A stretch of 64,000 bases of DNA from Micrococcaceae bacterium Sec5.1 (GTDB taxonomy: Bacteria > Actinomycetota > Actinomycetes > Actinomycetales > Micrococcaceae), in contig CP143430.1 of NCBI GenBank assembly GCA_039636795.1, positions 3,534,001 through 3,598,000 on the forward strand, read 5' to 3'. Shown in pieces: positions 26,517 through 35,776 of this stretch. Position numbers and translations under genes: made by a program. Numbering within the stretch: position 1 is the stretch's first letter; each line of letters begins with the position of its first letter. The notes under the pieces were generated by a model. The model searched no databases. It had not been told where the DNA came from and saw only the letters and a list, made by a program, of their open reading frames with translations.

Positions 26517-27563
26517 TTAGTCTGCAAAATGATCCCATCCCACGGTGTCAGCAGCTTGCCCGGCAATCCGGACGCCGCTGCCTTGAGACTGGACAGCGGC
26601 TTGAACTGAGCCTATCGCAATGAAGCCCTGCGGCAGCTGAATTCCCGCTGGGAACGTAGCAAGCAGCCCATGGTCTTCTCCCCCGCCCAGAACCCACGGC
26701 ATGGAATCAACGCCCAGCAAGGCGGCAGCTGGTTCCAGCGGAAGTGCGTGCGTCTTCAAAGCAAGGACGTCAAAGTCCAGGATGACGTCGCTGGCAGCAG
26801 CGAGCCTTCCGCCGTCGCGCAGCAACCCATCCGAAATGTCCATCATTGCTGTAACGCCCGAACGTGCGGCAAGCGGCCCGGCAGCCAACGGCGGCAAGGG
26901 CCGGCATTGGCTATCCAACAGGGCACGCTGGTCAGCTGAGAGGTCGGTTAAGGTGACATCGCTTTCCAACAGCGCCAGACCGGCGGCAGCACGCCCGAGA
27001 GTGCCTGCCACTGCCACAACGTCTCCCGGTTTCGCCCCTGAACGCAATACGGGCGCCCGTCCAGCCAAAGTACCGACGACGGCGACAGTCACCCCGATCT
27101 CCCGGCCACGGCCCAGGTCTCCCCCGGCGACGGAGCAATCAGGAACCCCCAGCCCGATAATTCCAGCGGTGAGGCCATCCGCAAAGTCCTCAACCCACTC
27201 CACTGGTGTAGCGGGCGGCATGGTCAGGCTCACCACCAGCGAGGTTGCCGTTCCGCCCATGGCGTTGATATCGCTAAGGTTCTGCGCCGCAGACTTCCAT
27301 CCGACGTCGTATCCTGTGGTTCGATACCCGTTGTTCCACTCCAGCCGGAAGTCCTGGTCCTGGGTCTGGGTATCGATCGAAATCAGTGTGCGGCCGTCCG
27401 GGGCGGCAACCAGGGCGGCGTCGTCGCCAGGACCCAGCAGGACGCTGGGGCTGCTGTTCAGGCGGGGGAAGATCCGGGCAAGGAGCTCGGACTCCGAGAG
27501 ATCCGCGACTGTTGGACATTCTTCGGATGGATGTTTTACGTCGGATGGCTGTTTTGGGGGCAC
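26517..27563 (-). CDS. thiL: Thiamine-monophosphate kinase
   Basis: The 348-residue protein has the PurM-like kinase motifs LLGPGDDAALVAAPDG, STDTQ-like SIDTQTQDQDF, GWKSAAQNLSDINAMGG, VAGGDLGRG and MDISDGLLRD. The C-terminal WVLGGGEDHGLLATFP loop is typical. It phosphorylates thiamine monophosphate to thiamine diphosphate. It is divergent from the DUF3515 gene and 22 bp upstream of the DAK2 gene. Confidence 0.94.
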   Translation of the reverse strand: MPPKQPSDVKHPSEECPTVADLSESELLARIFPRLNSSPSVLLGPGDDAALVAAPDGRTLISIDTQTQDQDFRLEWNNGYRTTGYDVGWKSAAQNLSDINAMGGTATSLVVSLTMPPATPVEWVEDFADGLTAGIIGLGVPDCSVAGGDLGRGREIGVTVAVVGTLAGRAPVLRSGAKPGDVVAVAGTLGRAAAGLALLESDVTLTDLSADQRALLDSQCRPLPPLAAGPLAARSGVTAMMDISDGLLRDGGRLAAASDVILDFDVLALKTHALPLEPAAALLGVDSMPWVLGGGEDHGLLATFPAGIQLPQGFIAIGSVQAAVQSQGSGVRIAGQAADTVGWDHFAD

Positions 27564-27697
27564 GGCTCTACGCTATCGCGGCACACCGACAAAACAGTGA
27601 CGCAGCCTGTACAGCACAGACCACCGGCAATGTGACCCTCGCAACGGGTGCACCAACCGCACGTCAGGCGGCAGCGTGGGCGGGATAGGCTGGACTG

Positions 27698-28207
27698 ATG
27701 CACCGAAAGACCCTTCCGCGGAAAGTCGTGGCCTTCAGCTTGGCCGCAGCGTCCGTCCTCGCAGTATCAGCCTGCGCCCCCATTGTGGACGTCACGCCGG
27801 CAACCGACGCCGCCAATCCGGCCTGCGCCCCCATGATGGTGGCGCTCCCGGACAAGATCGGGGATGCCGCGCTCCGCAAGACCAACAGCCAGGCCACTGC
27901 TGCGTGGGGCGATCCCTCCCAGATCATCCTGCGTTGCGGTGTCAACGTCCCGGGGCCAACCACTGACCGCTGCGTCAGCGTGAATGACATCGACTGGGTG
28001 ATCAAAGAAGACGATGGCGTCTACACCCTGACTACTTTTGGACGCGAGCCGGCGACGGAAATCCTCGTGGATCCGGTCAAATTGGAAGCCGCCAACATCA
28101 GCTCCGCCACAGTCCTCACCGAACTTGCAGCCGCCGCTGGCAAGATCAAAGCCACGCGCCACTGCGTAGGCCAGGAAGACCTGCAGAACCTGCCGACCAC
28201 CAAGTAG
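27698..28207 (+). CDS. DUF3515 family lipoprotein
   Basis: The 169-residue product has a lipobox (LAVSAC, Cys at 26), so it is a predicted lipoprotein. The remaining domain has conserved features of DUF3515: DKIGDAALRKTNSQATAAWGDP, ILRCGV, DIDWVIKEDDGVYTLTTFGREPATEI. Three further cysteines (CAP, CGV, CVS) and a late HCVG cysteine may form disulfides. The family is actinobacterial and sits next to thiL and ddl in many genomes. Function unknown. Confidence 0.85.
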   Translation: MHRKTLPRKVVAFSLAAASVLAVSACAPIVDVTPATDAANPACAPMMVALPDKIGDAALRKTNSQATAAWGDPSQIILRCGVNVPGPTTDRCVSVNDIDWVIKEDDGVYTLTTFGREPATEILVDPVKLEAANISSATVLTELAAAAGKIKATRHCVGQEDLQNLPTTK

Positions 28208-28232
28208 CGGGTGCTCTGCCGCTACTTGGTGG
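28197..28232. terminator. Bidirectional terminator, DUF3515 gene / ddl
   Basis: A perfect 14-bp stem (CCACCAAGTAGCGG, 28197-28210, with 28219-28232) has an 8-nt loop. It includes the TAG stop of the DUF3515 gene and lies just beyond the convergent ddl gene. Confidence 0.8.
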
Positions 28233-28234
28233 GG

Positions 28235-29371
28235 TTACCGCAGGCCCGTTTTGCGGGTCAGGGCCAAGTGAATGAGTTCGTCGATCAGCTCGGAATACGC
28301 CAAGCCGGAAGCCGCCCACATCTGCGGATACATGCTCTTGGGGGTGAAGCCTGGCATGGTGTTGATTTCGTTAATGATCAGCTCCTCCGCGGGCGTGTAG
28401 AAGAAGTCCACACGGCTCAGGCCCTCCGCGCCCACGGCGTCGAAGGCGGCAGCGGCCAATTCCCGGACGCGGGCAATGGCCTCATCCGGCATATCAGCCG
28501 GGCAAGTCAGCGCAGCAGCACCGTCGTCGACATATTTGGCAGCAAAGTCGTAGAACTGGTGTTCGCCGATAGCCACCGCGATTTCGCCGGGCATGGACGT
28601 ACGGGGCGCGTCTGTGCCCCGGCCTTGCAGGACAGCGCACTCGATTTCGCGCCCGACTATGCCGGCTTCGATGACCAACTTCAAGTCGTGGCGGCGGGCT
28701 TCCTCGATGGCAGCGTCCAGTCCCTCCAAAGAATCCACCTTGGAAATGCCCATGGAGGAGCCTGCACGGGCAGGTTTGACGAAGACCGGGAAACCGAGCT
28801 TGTCCACGCGCTTGCGGACGGCCTCGGCGTCCGTGAGCCATTCGCGGTCCGTGACGGCGATATAAGGCCCCACCGTCAGTCCAGCGGCTTCAAAAACTAC
28901 CTTCATGAAGTGCTTGTCCATGCCCACTGCCGAGGCGAGCACTCCGGCACCAACGTAGCGTGTGTCGGATAGCTCCAGGAGGCCCTGGACCGTTCCATCC
29001 TCGCCCCAAGGACCATGGAGCAAAGGAAAGACGACGTCCACAGAACCGAGTTCCTCGGGGATGGCATTCGGCGCGGTCACGATGAGCTGGTGCTCGCCGC
29101 CCACCTCTGCCAAGGTGACAGTCCGGTCCGACGGCGATACTTCAGGAAGTGCCGACGAGCTCAAGGACCACTGGCTGGTGTCCCCCGATGCAAGGACCCA
29201 CTGTCCGGACTTGGCAATACCGATGGGCACGACGTCGTATTTGCTCTTATCAATGGCACCCATGACGCCTGCCGCCGTCACGCAACTAACAGCGTGCTCG
29301 CTGGAACGTCCGCCGAACAGGACCGCCACGCGGGGTCGACGGCCGGTTACGGGGGTGGATTCTTCAGTCAC
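28235..29371 (-). CDS. ddl: D-alanine--D-alanine ligase
   Basis: The 378-residue enzyme is an ATP-grasp ligase that makes the D-Ala-D-Ala dipeptide of peptidoglycan. It opens with RVAVLFGGRSSEHAVSCVTAAGV, has the VFPLLHGPWGEDGTVQGLLEL motif, FVKPARAGSSMGISKV in the ATP-grasp region and INEINTMPGFTPKSMYPQMW at the C-terminus with the metal-binding Glu/Asn. The gene is 2 bp downstream of gpsA. Confidence 0.96.
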   Translation of the reverse strand: MTEESTPVTGRRPRVAVLFGGRSSEHAVSCVTAAGVMGAIDKSKYDVVPIGIAKSGQWVLASGDTSQWSLSSSALPEVSPSDRTVTLAEVGGEHQLIVTAPNAIPEELGSVDVVFPLLHGPWGEDGTVQGLLELSDTRYVGAGVLASAVGMDKHFMKVVFEAAGLTVGPYIAVTDREWLTDAEAVRKRVDKLGFPVFVKPARAGSSMGISKVDSLEGLDAAIEEARRHDLKLVIEAGIVGREIECAVLQGRGTDAPRTSMPGEIAVAIGEHQFYDFAAKYVDDGAAALTCPADMPDEAIARVRELAAAAFDAVGAEGLSRVDFFYTPAEELIINEINTMPGFTPKSMYPQMWAASGLAYSELIDELIHLALTRKTGLR

Positions 29372-29373
29372 AA

Positions 29374-30426
29374 TCAGTAGTCGCCTTCGGACTTCAGGGC
29401 CCGGGCCAGCAATCGCGGCCCCAGGTCATCAACGGACATTTTGCCTTCAAGCACCGCCACAACGGCGGCCGTAATGGGCATTTCGACGTTCAGTTTGCCC
29501 GCCAATTCATGCACGGCAGGGCCGGATTTAATGCCTTCTGCGGTTTGCGTCATCTGTTCGGCCACCTGCTCGAGGCTCAGCCCCTCGCCCAACAGCCTTC
29601 CAGCTGTGTGGTTTCGGGAGAGGGCAGAGGAGCATGTCGCAACGAGGTCGCCGAGCCCCGCCAGACCGGCCATGGTGTGAGCCTCGCCTCCCAGGGCAAG
29701 GGCAAGGCGGGAGGTCTCGGCGAGTCCCCGCGTGATGACTGACGCTTTGGTGTTGTCACCCATCTGGCGTCCCTCGCAAATACCCACAGCGAGGGCAATC
29801 ACATTCTTGACGATTCCGCCGATCTCCACGCCCACAACATCGGTGCTGGTGTAAGGACGGAAGTACGGTGCGGTGCAGCAGAGTGCAATTGCGGCGGCGG
29901 TATCGGCGTCACTGCAAGCAACCACAGACGCAGTGGGTTGTTCCCTGGCAATCTCCATGGCGAGGTTGGGTCCGGAGACCACCACCACACGTGATTCCGG
30001 GATGCCAAGCTCCTGGGCGATCACCTCGCTCATGCGTGCGTCAGTCCCCAGTTCCAGGCCCTTCATCAGCGACACGACAATTGCGTCCGGTGCGAGCAGG
30101 CGCTTCCACTCTCCCAACTGGGGCCGCAGCGATTGGGCCGGCACGGCCAGAACCACGAGGCCGGCATCCTGCAGGACCTCAGCAACATCCGTCGAGGCGG
30201 TGACTGCGTGGGGAAGTTCGATGTCCTTCAAGTACTGCTCATTGCGGTGATCCGCGTTGATCTGATCCACGACTCCGGCGCGACGCCCCCAAATCCGAAT
30301 CCTCCGCTCCACCCCGGCAGTGGCAGCGGCATCGGCGAGGATCTTGGCGAACGCAGTTCCCCAAGAACCTGCGCCAAGTACAGCTACGGTGTCCGGAGCG
30401 GAGAGAGGGCTTTCAATAACAGTCAT
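29374..30426 (-). CDS. gpsA: Glycerol-3-phosphate dehydrogenase [NAD(P)+]
   Basis: The 350-residue protein has the Rossmann motif VLGAGSWGTAFAKILAD (15-31), GLELGTDARMSEV, the catalytic-lysine context GGIVKNVIALAVGICEG and GLGDLVATCSSALSRNH. It reduces dihydroxyacetone phosphate to glycerol-3-phosphate for phospholipid synthesis. Its start overlaps the plsC-type gene stop by 4 bp (ATGA), consistent with a shared lipid role. Confidence 0.95.
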   Translation of the reverse strand: MTVIESPLSAPDTVAVLGAGSWGTAFAKILADAAATAGVERRIRIWGRRAGVVDQINADHRNEQYLKDIELPHAVTASTDVAEVLQDAGLVVLAVPAQSLRPQLGEWKRLLAPDAIVVSLMKGLELGTDARMSEVIAQELGIPESRVVVVSGPNLAMEIAREQPTASVVACSDADTAAAIALCCTAPYFRPYTSTDVVGVEIGGIVKNVIALAVGICEGRQMGDNTKASVITRGLAETSRLALALGGEAHTMAGLAGLGDLVATCSSALSRNHTAGRLLGEGLSLEQVAEQMTQTAEGIKSGPAVHELAGKLNVEMPITAAVVAVLEGKMSVDDLGPRLLARALKSEGDY

Positions 30427-31256
30427 TTGCCGCCCTCCTGTTCCGGGTCCTCAAGCGTGGCTTCTTTACCAGCGGGTTCTGTAGTCTTTTCAGGCACTGC
30501 GCCCCGTGCAGGCTTTGAACCCCGCTCGACAAATCGGCCATGTTTGGCCTGCTTGTGAACGGCCGGATCCCAGCGTTCAGCGGGCGGCTCCTCACCGCGT
30601 AGCGTTGCCAGCAGCGCGGTGACCGCCTCCATGATGACGTCTGTAGCTTCGGACAGCGTGGCCCGGTCCATGGGCCGGTCCGCGAAAGCGCTCAGATCCA
30701 CGGGCTCACCTACCAGAACCCTGACGGTCTTTCGAGGAAAGACATGGAAACGCTTGGCGTACCTGGGAAAAACCTCATGGGCACCCCAGTGGGCCATCGG
30801 AACAACCGGTGCACCTGTCTGCAATGCCAAGCGGGCAGCGCCGGTGTGCCCCTTCATCGGCCACAGGTCCGGATCCCGGGTCAGGGTTCCCTCGGGGTAG
30901 ATAATGATGGCGCCTCCGGCGTCCACCACCTCTTTGGCGATTTGCAGCGAGCGGTTCGCTCCCGCCGTCGAGCGTTCAACCGGAATCTGGTTCGTCGCCC
31001 GCAGCAAGGCTCCCAACACAGGTGCTTTGAAGAGTCCCGCCTTCGCGAGGAAGTGCGGAGGACGCTTCAGGTTGTAGAGCATGTGCCCAATCACGACGGG
31101 ATCAATTTCAGTGCAGTGGTTCGGTGCTGCGATGAAGCCGCCCGCGGGCAGTTTCCCAGTGCCCTCCCACTTCTTGCCCATCAGGAGGTTCATCAACGGA
31201 CGCGCCATGCCCGCCAGGAGCATGAACGTGGCCCGGCTCTTGGCCGATTCCTTCAA
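30423..31256 (-). CDS. plsC: 1-acyl-sn-glycerol-3-phosphate acyltransferase
   Basis: The 277-residue protein has the acyltransferase catalytic motif NHCTEIDP (His47, Asp52) and the glycerol-phosphate site YPEGTLTRDPDLWPMKGH. It acylates lysophosphatidate to phosphatidate. A charged Pro/Glu-rich tail follows residue 240. It lies 11 bp after murA and is coupled to gpsA. Other acyltransferase substrates are possible within this superfamily. Confidence 0.88.
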   Translation of the reverse strand: MKESAKSRATFMLLAGMARPLMNLLMGKKWEGTGKLPAGGFIAAPNHCTEIDPVVIGHMLYNLKRPPHFLAKAGLFKAPVLGALLRATNQIPVERSTAGANRSLQIAKEVVDAGGAIIIYPEGTLTRDPDLWPMKGHTGAARLALQTGAPVVPMAHWGAHEVFPRYAKRFHVFPRKTVRVLVGEPVDLSAFADRPMDRATLSEATDVIMEAVTALLATLRGEEPPAERWDPAVHKQAKHGRFVERGSKPARGAVPEKTTEPAGKEATLEDPEQEGGK

Positions 31257-31267
31257 AGGGTCCCCCG

Positions 31268-32593
31268 CTACTTGGTGGTGATGATGTCGAAATCGGCGCC
31301 CAGGCCAGCGAGCTTCTCCGTAAAGCGCTCATATCCGCGGTTGATGATATCGATGCCAGTGACCCTGGAGGTGCCGGTGGCAGCCAAAGCTGCGATGAGG
31401 TGGCTGAAGCCACCACGAAGATCGGGGATGTCAATCTCGGTCCCCCGCAGCGGCGTGGGACCGGAGATCACGGCAGAATGCAGGAAGTTCCGCTGGCCGA
31501 AGCGGCAGGGGACGCTGCCAAGGCACTCACGGTGGACTTGGATGTTTGCACCCATCCGGGCCAGGGCATCGGTGAACCCGAAACGGTTCTCATAGACCGT
31601 CTCATGCACAATCGACACACCCTCCGCCTGGGTCAAAGCGACCACCAGGGGCTGCTGCCAGTCAGTCATGAAGCCGGGGTGAACATCCGTCTCCAGGACC
31701 AGCGGGGAAAGCTTGCCTCCGGGGTGGTAGAAACGGATGCCGTCGTCCCCAATGTCCATGCCGCCCCCCACCTTGCGGTAGGTGTTCAGGAAAGTCATCA
31801 TGTCCCGCTGCGAAGCACCTTCAACAAAGATGTCGCCACGCGTGACCAACGCGGCCGAGGCCCAGGACGCCGTCTCGTTCCGGTCCGGAAGCGCCCGGTG
31901 GTTGTAGCCACCCAGGTCCTTGACACCCTCGATGCGGATGGTGCGGTCAGTCTGGACACTGATGATGGCGCCCATCTTCTGCAGCACGGCGATGAGGTCT
32001 ATGATCTCCGGTTCCGTTGCAGCACCGCTGAGTTCCGTGATGCCTTCCGCGCGCGTGGCGCTCAGCAACACTTGCTCGGTCGCGCCGACGGACGGATAAG
32101 GAAGGGAGATTTTGGCGCCATGCAGGCCGTTGGGCGCGGAGATGTGGATGCCACCAGGTCGCTTTTCCACGACGGCGCCAAACTGGCGCAGGACGTTCAG
32201 GTGGTAGTCGATAGGTCGATCGCCAATTTTGCAGCCACCAAGGTCCGGAATGAAGGCCTCTCCGATCGCGTGGATCAGGGGGCCGCACAGCAGGATCGGA
32301 ATGCGCGAATCCCCGGCATGCGCGTCAATGGCCGTACTGGATGCCGTTTTGGCGTCTTTGGGATTCAAGGTCAGATCGCCCGTGGCGGGGTCCTTGACCA
32401 CCGTCACCCCGTGGAGCTTCAGCAGGCTGGTAACAACCTCCACGTCCTTGATTTCCGGCACGTTCCGAAGCACTGATGGTTCGCTGCCCAGCAACGCCGC
32501 CACCATGGCCTTGGGCACAAGGTTCTTGGCACCGCGAACGGTCACTCGCCCTGTCAACGGGACGCCACCGCGGATTGTCAGAACACTACTCAT
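31268..32593 (-). CDS. murA: UDP-N-acetylglucosamine 1-carboxyvinyltransferase
   Basis: The 441-residue enzyme performs the first committed step of peptidoglycan synthesis. The catalytic loop GGCKIGDRPIDYHL keeps the cysteine (Cys121) that fosfomycin alkylates; mycobacteria have Asp here. GAKNLVPKAMVAALL at 21-35 and VTRGDIFVEGA mid-protein are family sequences. It is the first gene of murA-plsC-gpsA-ddl, starting after the leuCD terminator. Confidence 0.95.
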   Translation of the reverse strand: MSSVLTIRGGVPLTGRVTVRGAKNLVPKAMVAALLGSEPSVLRNVPEIKDVEVVTSLLKLHGVTVVKDPATGDLTLNPKDAKTASSTAIDAHAGDSRIPILLCGPLIHAIGEAFIPDLGGCKIGDRPIDYHLNVLRQFGAVVEKRPGGIHISAPNGLHGAKISLPYPSVGATEQVLLSATRAEGITELSGAATEPEIIDLIAVLQKMGAIISVQTDRTIRIEGVKDLGGYNHRALPDRNETASWASAALVTRGDIFVEGASQRDMMTFLNTYRKVGGGMDIGDDGIRFYHPGGKLSPLVLETDVHPGFMTDWQQPLVVALTQAEGVSIVHETVYENRFGFTDALARMGANIQVHRECLGSVPCRFGQRNFLHSAVISGPTPLRGTEIDIPDLRGGFSHLIAALAATGTSRVTGIDIINRGYERFTEKLAGLGADFDIITTK

Positions 32594-32724
32594 CTATACC
32601 GGTTTCCTCACGACTACTCGCCCCCCATACTTACAAAGGCTCCAGCTAAGCATAGAAGCTCGGGTTACCTAACCGAAATGGAGCCGCCCCGCGCCGGACA
32701 GATCCGGCGTCCATCAACCCCTCG

Positions 32725-32765
32725 AAAAAAGAACCGGCGAGCCCACCCTAAGGGGGCCCACCGGT
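32725..32765 (-). terminator. Rho-independent terminator of leuCD
   Basis: On the minus strand ACCGG-T-GGGCCC pairs with GGGCTC-G-CCGGT around a short loop and is followed by a TCTTTTTTC tract. It is the best U-tract terminator in the window. The rest of 32594-32724, which should hold the murA promoter, shows nothing I can define. Confidence 0.85.
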
Positions 32766-32801
32766 CCTGGTTCCGCAGCCTTCCAGCCACCGACGAGTAC
32801 G

Positions 32802-33401
32802 TCAGCTTTTCGCCGGAAGTGTCTTCGGTTTAAAGGAAGGCCGCGTGGCCTCATAGGCGGTGATGTCTTCCTCGTGCTGCAAGGTCAGCCCGATGTCATC
32901 CAGGCCTTCCAGGAGGCGCCAGCGGGTGTAGTCGTCGATCTCGAACGGAGCCACGACATTGCCGCATTCCACGGTCTTGGAGACCAGGTCCACCTTGACC
33001 TCAGCGCCAGGGCTGTTCTCCAGGACCTTCCAGATGAGCTCGATGTCATCCTGTCCCACCTGGGCTGCCAGCAGTCCCTGCTTACCTGAGTTACCGCGGA
33101 AAATATCGGCGAAACGCGAGGACAAGACAGCCTTGAAGCCGTAGTCCTTTAACGCCCAGACAGCGTGCTCACGGGAGGAACCCGTCCCAAAATCGGGGCC
33201 CGCCACCAGCACGGAGCCGGACGTGAACGGTGCCTGGTTGAGGATGAACGATTCGTCCTTGCGCCATGCCGCAAACAGGGCGTCTTCGAAGCCTGTGCGT
33301 GTGATGCGCTTGAGGTAGACCGCGGGGATGATCTGGTCGGTATCCACGTTGCTCTGGCGCAGGGGAACACCGATGCCGGTGTGGGTAGTGAATGCTTCCA
33401 T
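32802..33401 (-). CDS. leuD: 3-isopropylmalate dehydratase small subunit
   Basis: The 199-residue subunit has the swivel-domain motif [22 protein letters not shown] and [14 protein letters not shown] near the N-terminus. With LeuC it isomerises 2-isopropylmalate to 3-isopropylmalate in leucine synthesis. It follows leuC after 9 bp with AGGAGG-like sequence (minus strand) before the ATG. Confidence 0.96.
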   Translation of the reverse strand: MEAFTTHTGIGVPLRQSNVDTDQIIPAVYLKRITRTGFEDALFAAWRKDESFILNQAPFTSGSVLVAGPDFGTGSSREHAVWALKDYGFKAVLSSRFADIFRGNSGKQGLLAAQVGQDDIELIWKVLENSPGAEVKVDLVSKTVECGNVVAPFEIDDYTRWRLLEGLDDIGLTLQHEEDITAYEATRPSFKPKTLPAKS

Positions 33402-33410
33402 GGGATCCTC

Positions 33411-34862
33411 CTAGACTGCGATTCCGGTCAGTGCGCCTGCCGAAGCCGGCTCAAGGTCCGAGGGCGAGCTCAACGTTCCGCGAACAGCTGTCGCGGCAGC
33501 CACCACGGGTGAGACAAGGTGCGTACGGCCACCCTTGCCTTGGCGGCCCTCAAAGTTGCGGTTGGACGTCGATGCGCAGCGCTCTCCCGGTTCCAGTTGG
33601 TCCGGGTTCATGCCCAGGCACATCGAGCAACCGGCGAAACGCCATTCGGCACCGAAATCCTTGAAGACTTTGTCCAGGCCCTCAGCTTCGGCTTCGAGGC
33701 GGACACGGGCGGAGCCCGGAACTACGAGCATGCGAATATCCGGGTCCTTCTCGCGGCCACGGATGATGTCAGCGGCAGCACGCAGGTCCTCAATACGGGA
33801 GTTGGTGCAGGAGCCCAGGAACACCGTATCCACGCGGATGTCTTTCATGGGGGTGCCGGCTTCCAAACCCATGTACTGGAGGGCGCGCTCGGCGGCAGCC
33901 TTGGCATTTTCGTCGCCAAAGTCCTCGGGGGACGGAACCTTGGCTGAGAGCGAAACGCCCTGGCCGGGGTTGGTGCCCCAGGTGACGAACGGCTCCAGGG
34001 TGTTGGCGTCGAGGTCCACTTCGACGTCGAACGTCGCGTCGGCGTCAGTGTGCAGCGTGTTCCAGTACTCGACGGCGGCGTCCCAGTCAACACCCTCGGG
34101 CGCATGCGGACGTCCCTGCATGTAGTCGTAGGTGATCTGGTCCGGAGCCACCATGCCTGCACGAGCGCCGGCTTCGATGGACATGTTGCAGATGGTCATG
34201 CGGGCATCCATCGACAGCGCCCGGATAGCGGATCCGCGGTATTCCAGGACGTACCCCTGTCCCCCACCGGTACCGATCTTGGCTATGACGGCCAGGATGA
34301 TGTCCTTTGCGGTAACGCCAGGGCGCAGCGTCCCTTCAACGTTGATGGCCATCGTCTTGAAGGGCTTCAAAGACAGTGTCTGGGTTGCCATGACATGCTC
34401 GACTTCAGAGGTTCCGATGCCCATGGCCAGCGCACCGAAGGCGCCGTGAGTAGAGGTGTGCGAGTCGCCGCACACCACCGTCATGCCCGGCTGGGTGAGA
34501 CCCAACTGCGGACCCACGACGTGCACGATGCCCTGCTCCTTGTCGCCGAGCGAGTGCAGGCGGACGCCGAATTCCTTGCAGTTGGCGCGCAGCGTTTCAA
34601 TCTGCGTGCGGCTGGTGAGGTCCGCAATGGGCTTGTCGATGTCCAGCGTGGGAGTGTTGTGGTCCTCCGTGGCAATGGTGAGGTCGGCGCGGCGGAGCTT
34701 GCGGCCAGCCAGGCGGAGCCCCTCGAAAGCCTGCGGGGACGTCACTTCATGGACCAAGTGCAAGTCAATGAAAAGAAGGTCGGGCTGGGCATTGGCTCCT
34801 TCGCCTTCACCCTTGCGCACTACGTGCGCATCCCAGACTTTCTCGGCCAGTGTCTTTCCCAC
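33411..34862 (-). CDS. leuC: 3-isopropylmalate dehydratase large subunit
   Basis: The aconitase-fold subunit carries the [4Fe-4S] ligands in LGSCTNSR and [11 protein letters not shown], and [21 protein letters not shown]. The GTG at 34862 (483 residues, [15 protein letters not shown]) is chosen because AAGGGAG lies 7 nt upstream and the family usually begins there. The longer frame from GTG 34901 would start within a tandem repeat and has no better signal. Transcription is divergent from ltbR, and a palindrome in that region probably mediates repression. Confidence 0.94.
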   Translation of the reverse strand: MGKTLAEKVWDAHVVRKGEGEGANAQPDLLFIDLHLVHEVTSPQAFEGLRLAGRKLRRADLTIATEDHNTPTLDIDKPIADLTSRTQIETLRANCKEFGVRLHSLGDKEQGIVHVVGPQLGLTQPGMTVVCGDSHTSTHGAFGALAMGIGTSEVEHVMATQTLSLKPFKTMAINVEGTLRPGVTAKDIILAVIAKIGTGGGQGYVLEYRGSAIRALSMDARMTICNMSIEAGARAGMVAPDQITYDYMQGRPHAPEGVDWDAAVEYWNTLHTDADATFDVEVDLDANTLEPFVTWGTNPGQGVSLSAKVPSPEDFGDENAKAAAERALQYMGLEAGTPMKDIRVDTVFLGSCTNSRIEDLRAAADIIRGREKDPDIRMLVVPGSARVRLEAEAEGLDKVFKDFGAEWRFAGCSMCLGMNPDQLEPGERCASTSNRNFEGRQGKGGRTHLVSPVVAAATAVRGTLSSPSDLEPASAGALTGIAV

Positions 34863-34897
34863 GGCCTTGCTCCCTTCACTGAAAGTTGGATGTTCAT

Positions 34898-34960
34898 CCA
34901 CTGAACTGTTCTTCTAACCACTGAACTCTTCTAACCCACTGAGCTCTTCTAACCACTGAA
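34898..34960. repeat. Tandem 17-20 bp repeats in the leuC leader region
   Basis: Three adjacent units (34898-34917, 34918-34935, 34936-34952) of the form CCACTGAACTCTTCTAA and a partial fourth (CCACTGAA) occur upstream of leuC. Units differ by short indels and single changes. They would lie in the leuC 5' untranslated region with the start used here. Confidence 0.8.
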
Positions 34961-34994
34961 GCAGCAGGGCCACAAAATAAGCCAGTGAAACAAC

Positions 34995-35023
34995 TTGCAT
35001 CTCAGATATTGAGACGGCAATAT
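34995..35023 (+). promoter_or_regulatory. ltbR promoter with embedded palindromic operator
   Basis: TTGCAT (34995-35000) and CAATAT (35018-35023) are 17 bp apart and end 6 bp before the ltbR ATG, implying a leaderless or nearly leaderless mRNA. Between them lies the perfect palindrome TCTCA-GATAT-TGAGA (35000-35014). This position would let LtbR repress its own gene and the divergent leuCD genes. Confidence 0.5.
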
Positions 35024-35029
35024 CATTAC

Positions 35030-35749
35030 ATGGACAATTCTAGTGGAGTCGGGGTCATTGATAAAGCGGCCCAAGTACTCGATGCCCTCGAGGCCGGGCC
35101 AACGACACTCGCACAACTTGTAGCGGCCACGGGGCTCGCCCGGCCAACGGTTCACCGGCTCGCGCTGGCCCTGGTCCACCACCGCCTGGTCAGCCGCGAC
35201 ATCCAGGGACGGTTCGTCCTGGGCAGCCGCCTGGTGGAACTCGCATCCGCCGCTGGTGAAGACCGGCTCATCGCTTCCGCGGGGCCAGTGCTCATCCAAC
35301 TGCGGGACGCTACCGGCGAGAGCGCCCAGATTTTCCGCAGGCAGGGCGATTGGCGCGTGTGCGTTGCCTCAGCGGAGCGGCCGATCGGCCTGCGCGACAC
35401 CATTCCGGTGGGAACCCAATTGTCCATGAAAGCCGGCTCCGCAGCGCAGGTCCTCCTCGCTTGGGAAGACCACGACCGGCTGCTGGAAGGACTCCAGAAC
35501 GCCCGCTTTACGCCCACCGTCCTGGCAGGAGTACGACGCCGGGGCTGGGGTCAGAGCTTGGGCGAACGCGAGCCTGGGGTCGCCTCGGTTTCCGCTCCGG
35601 TCCGTGGGCCATCCGGAAGGGTCATTGCGGCAGTTTCCATTTCAGGTCCGATTGAGCGTCTCACGCGCCAGCCGGGACGCCTGCATGCGGAGGTCGTCTG
35701 CAATGCCGCACGGGTACTGACCGAAGCCTTGCGCAAGAACAACGACTAG
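35030..35749 (+). CDS. ltbR: IclR-type regulator of leucine biosynthesis
   Basis: The 239-residue protein has an N-terminal winged helix (VIDKAAQVLDALEAGPTTLAQLVAATGLARPTVHRLALALVHH) and a C-terminal IclR effector domain (GTQLSMKAGSAAQVLLAW, SVSAPVRGPSGRVIAAVSISGP). The ATG at 35030 is preferred to 34985 since the latter would add a non-conserved basic leader that overlaps the promoter. An IclR regulator divergent from leuCD is LtbR in Corynebacterium glutamicum and NdgR in Streptomyces, which repress or control leucine and related genes. Function is by family and location. Confidence 0.88.
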   Translation: MDNSSGVGVIDKAAQVLDALEAGPTTLAQLVAATGLARPTVHRLALALVHHRLVSRDIQGRFVLGSRLVELASAAGEDRLIASAGPVLIQLRDATGESAQIFRRQGDWRVCVASAERPIGLRDTIPVGTQLSMKAGSAAQVLLAWEDHDRLLEGLQNARFTPTVLAGVRRRGWGQSLGEREPGVASVSAPVRGPSGRVIAAVSISGPIERLTRQPGRLHAEVVCNAARVLTEALRKNND

Positions 35750-35776
35750 GGCTTCTGTCTTTGAAGGGGGACATTC

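Noticed and set aside
28190..31275. Shared 16-bp string ACCACCAAGTAGCGGG at the ends of the DUF3515 and murA genes
   Set aside because: Both proteins end in Thr-Thr-Lys-stop; beyond the stop the identity lasts only four G/C bases, so chance is sufficient.
34805..34897. Short ATG frame at the leuC start (ATG 34897)
   Set aside because: It is out of frame with leuC, has no composition bias and no ribosome-binding site better than that of leuC.
34899..34901. Upstream GTG as leuC start
   Set aside because: It adds 13 residues encoded partly by a tandem repeat; the GTG at 34862 has a strong AAGGGAG signal and matches the family N-terminus.
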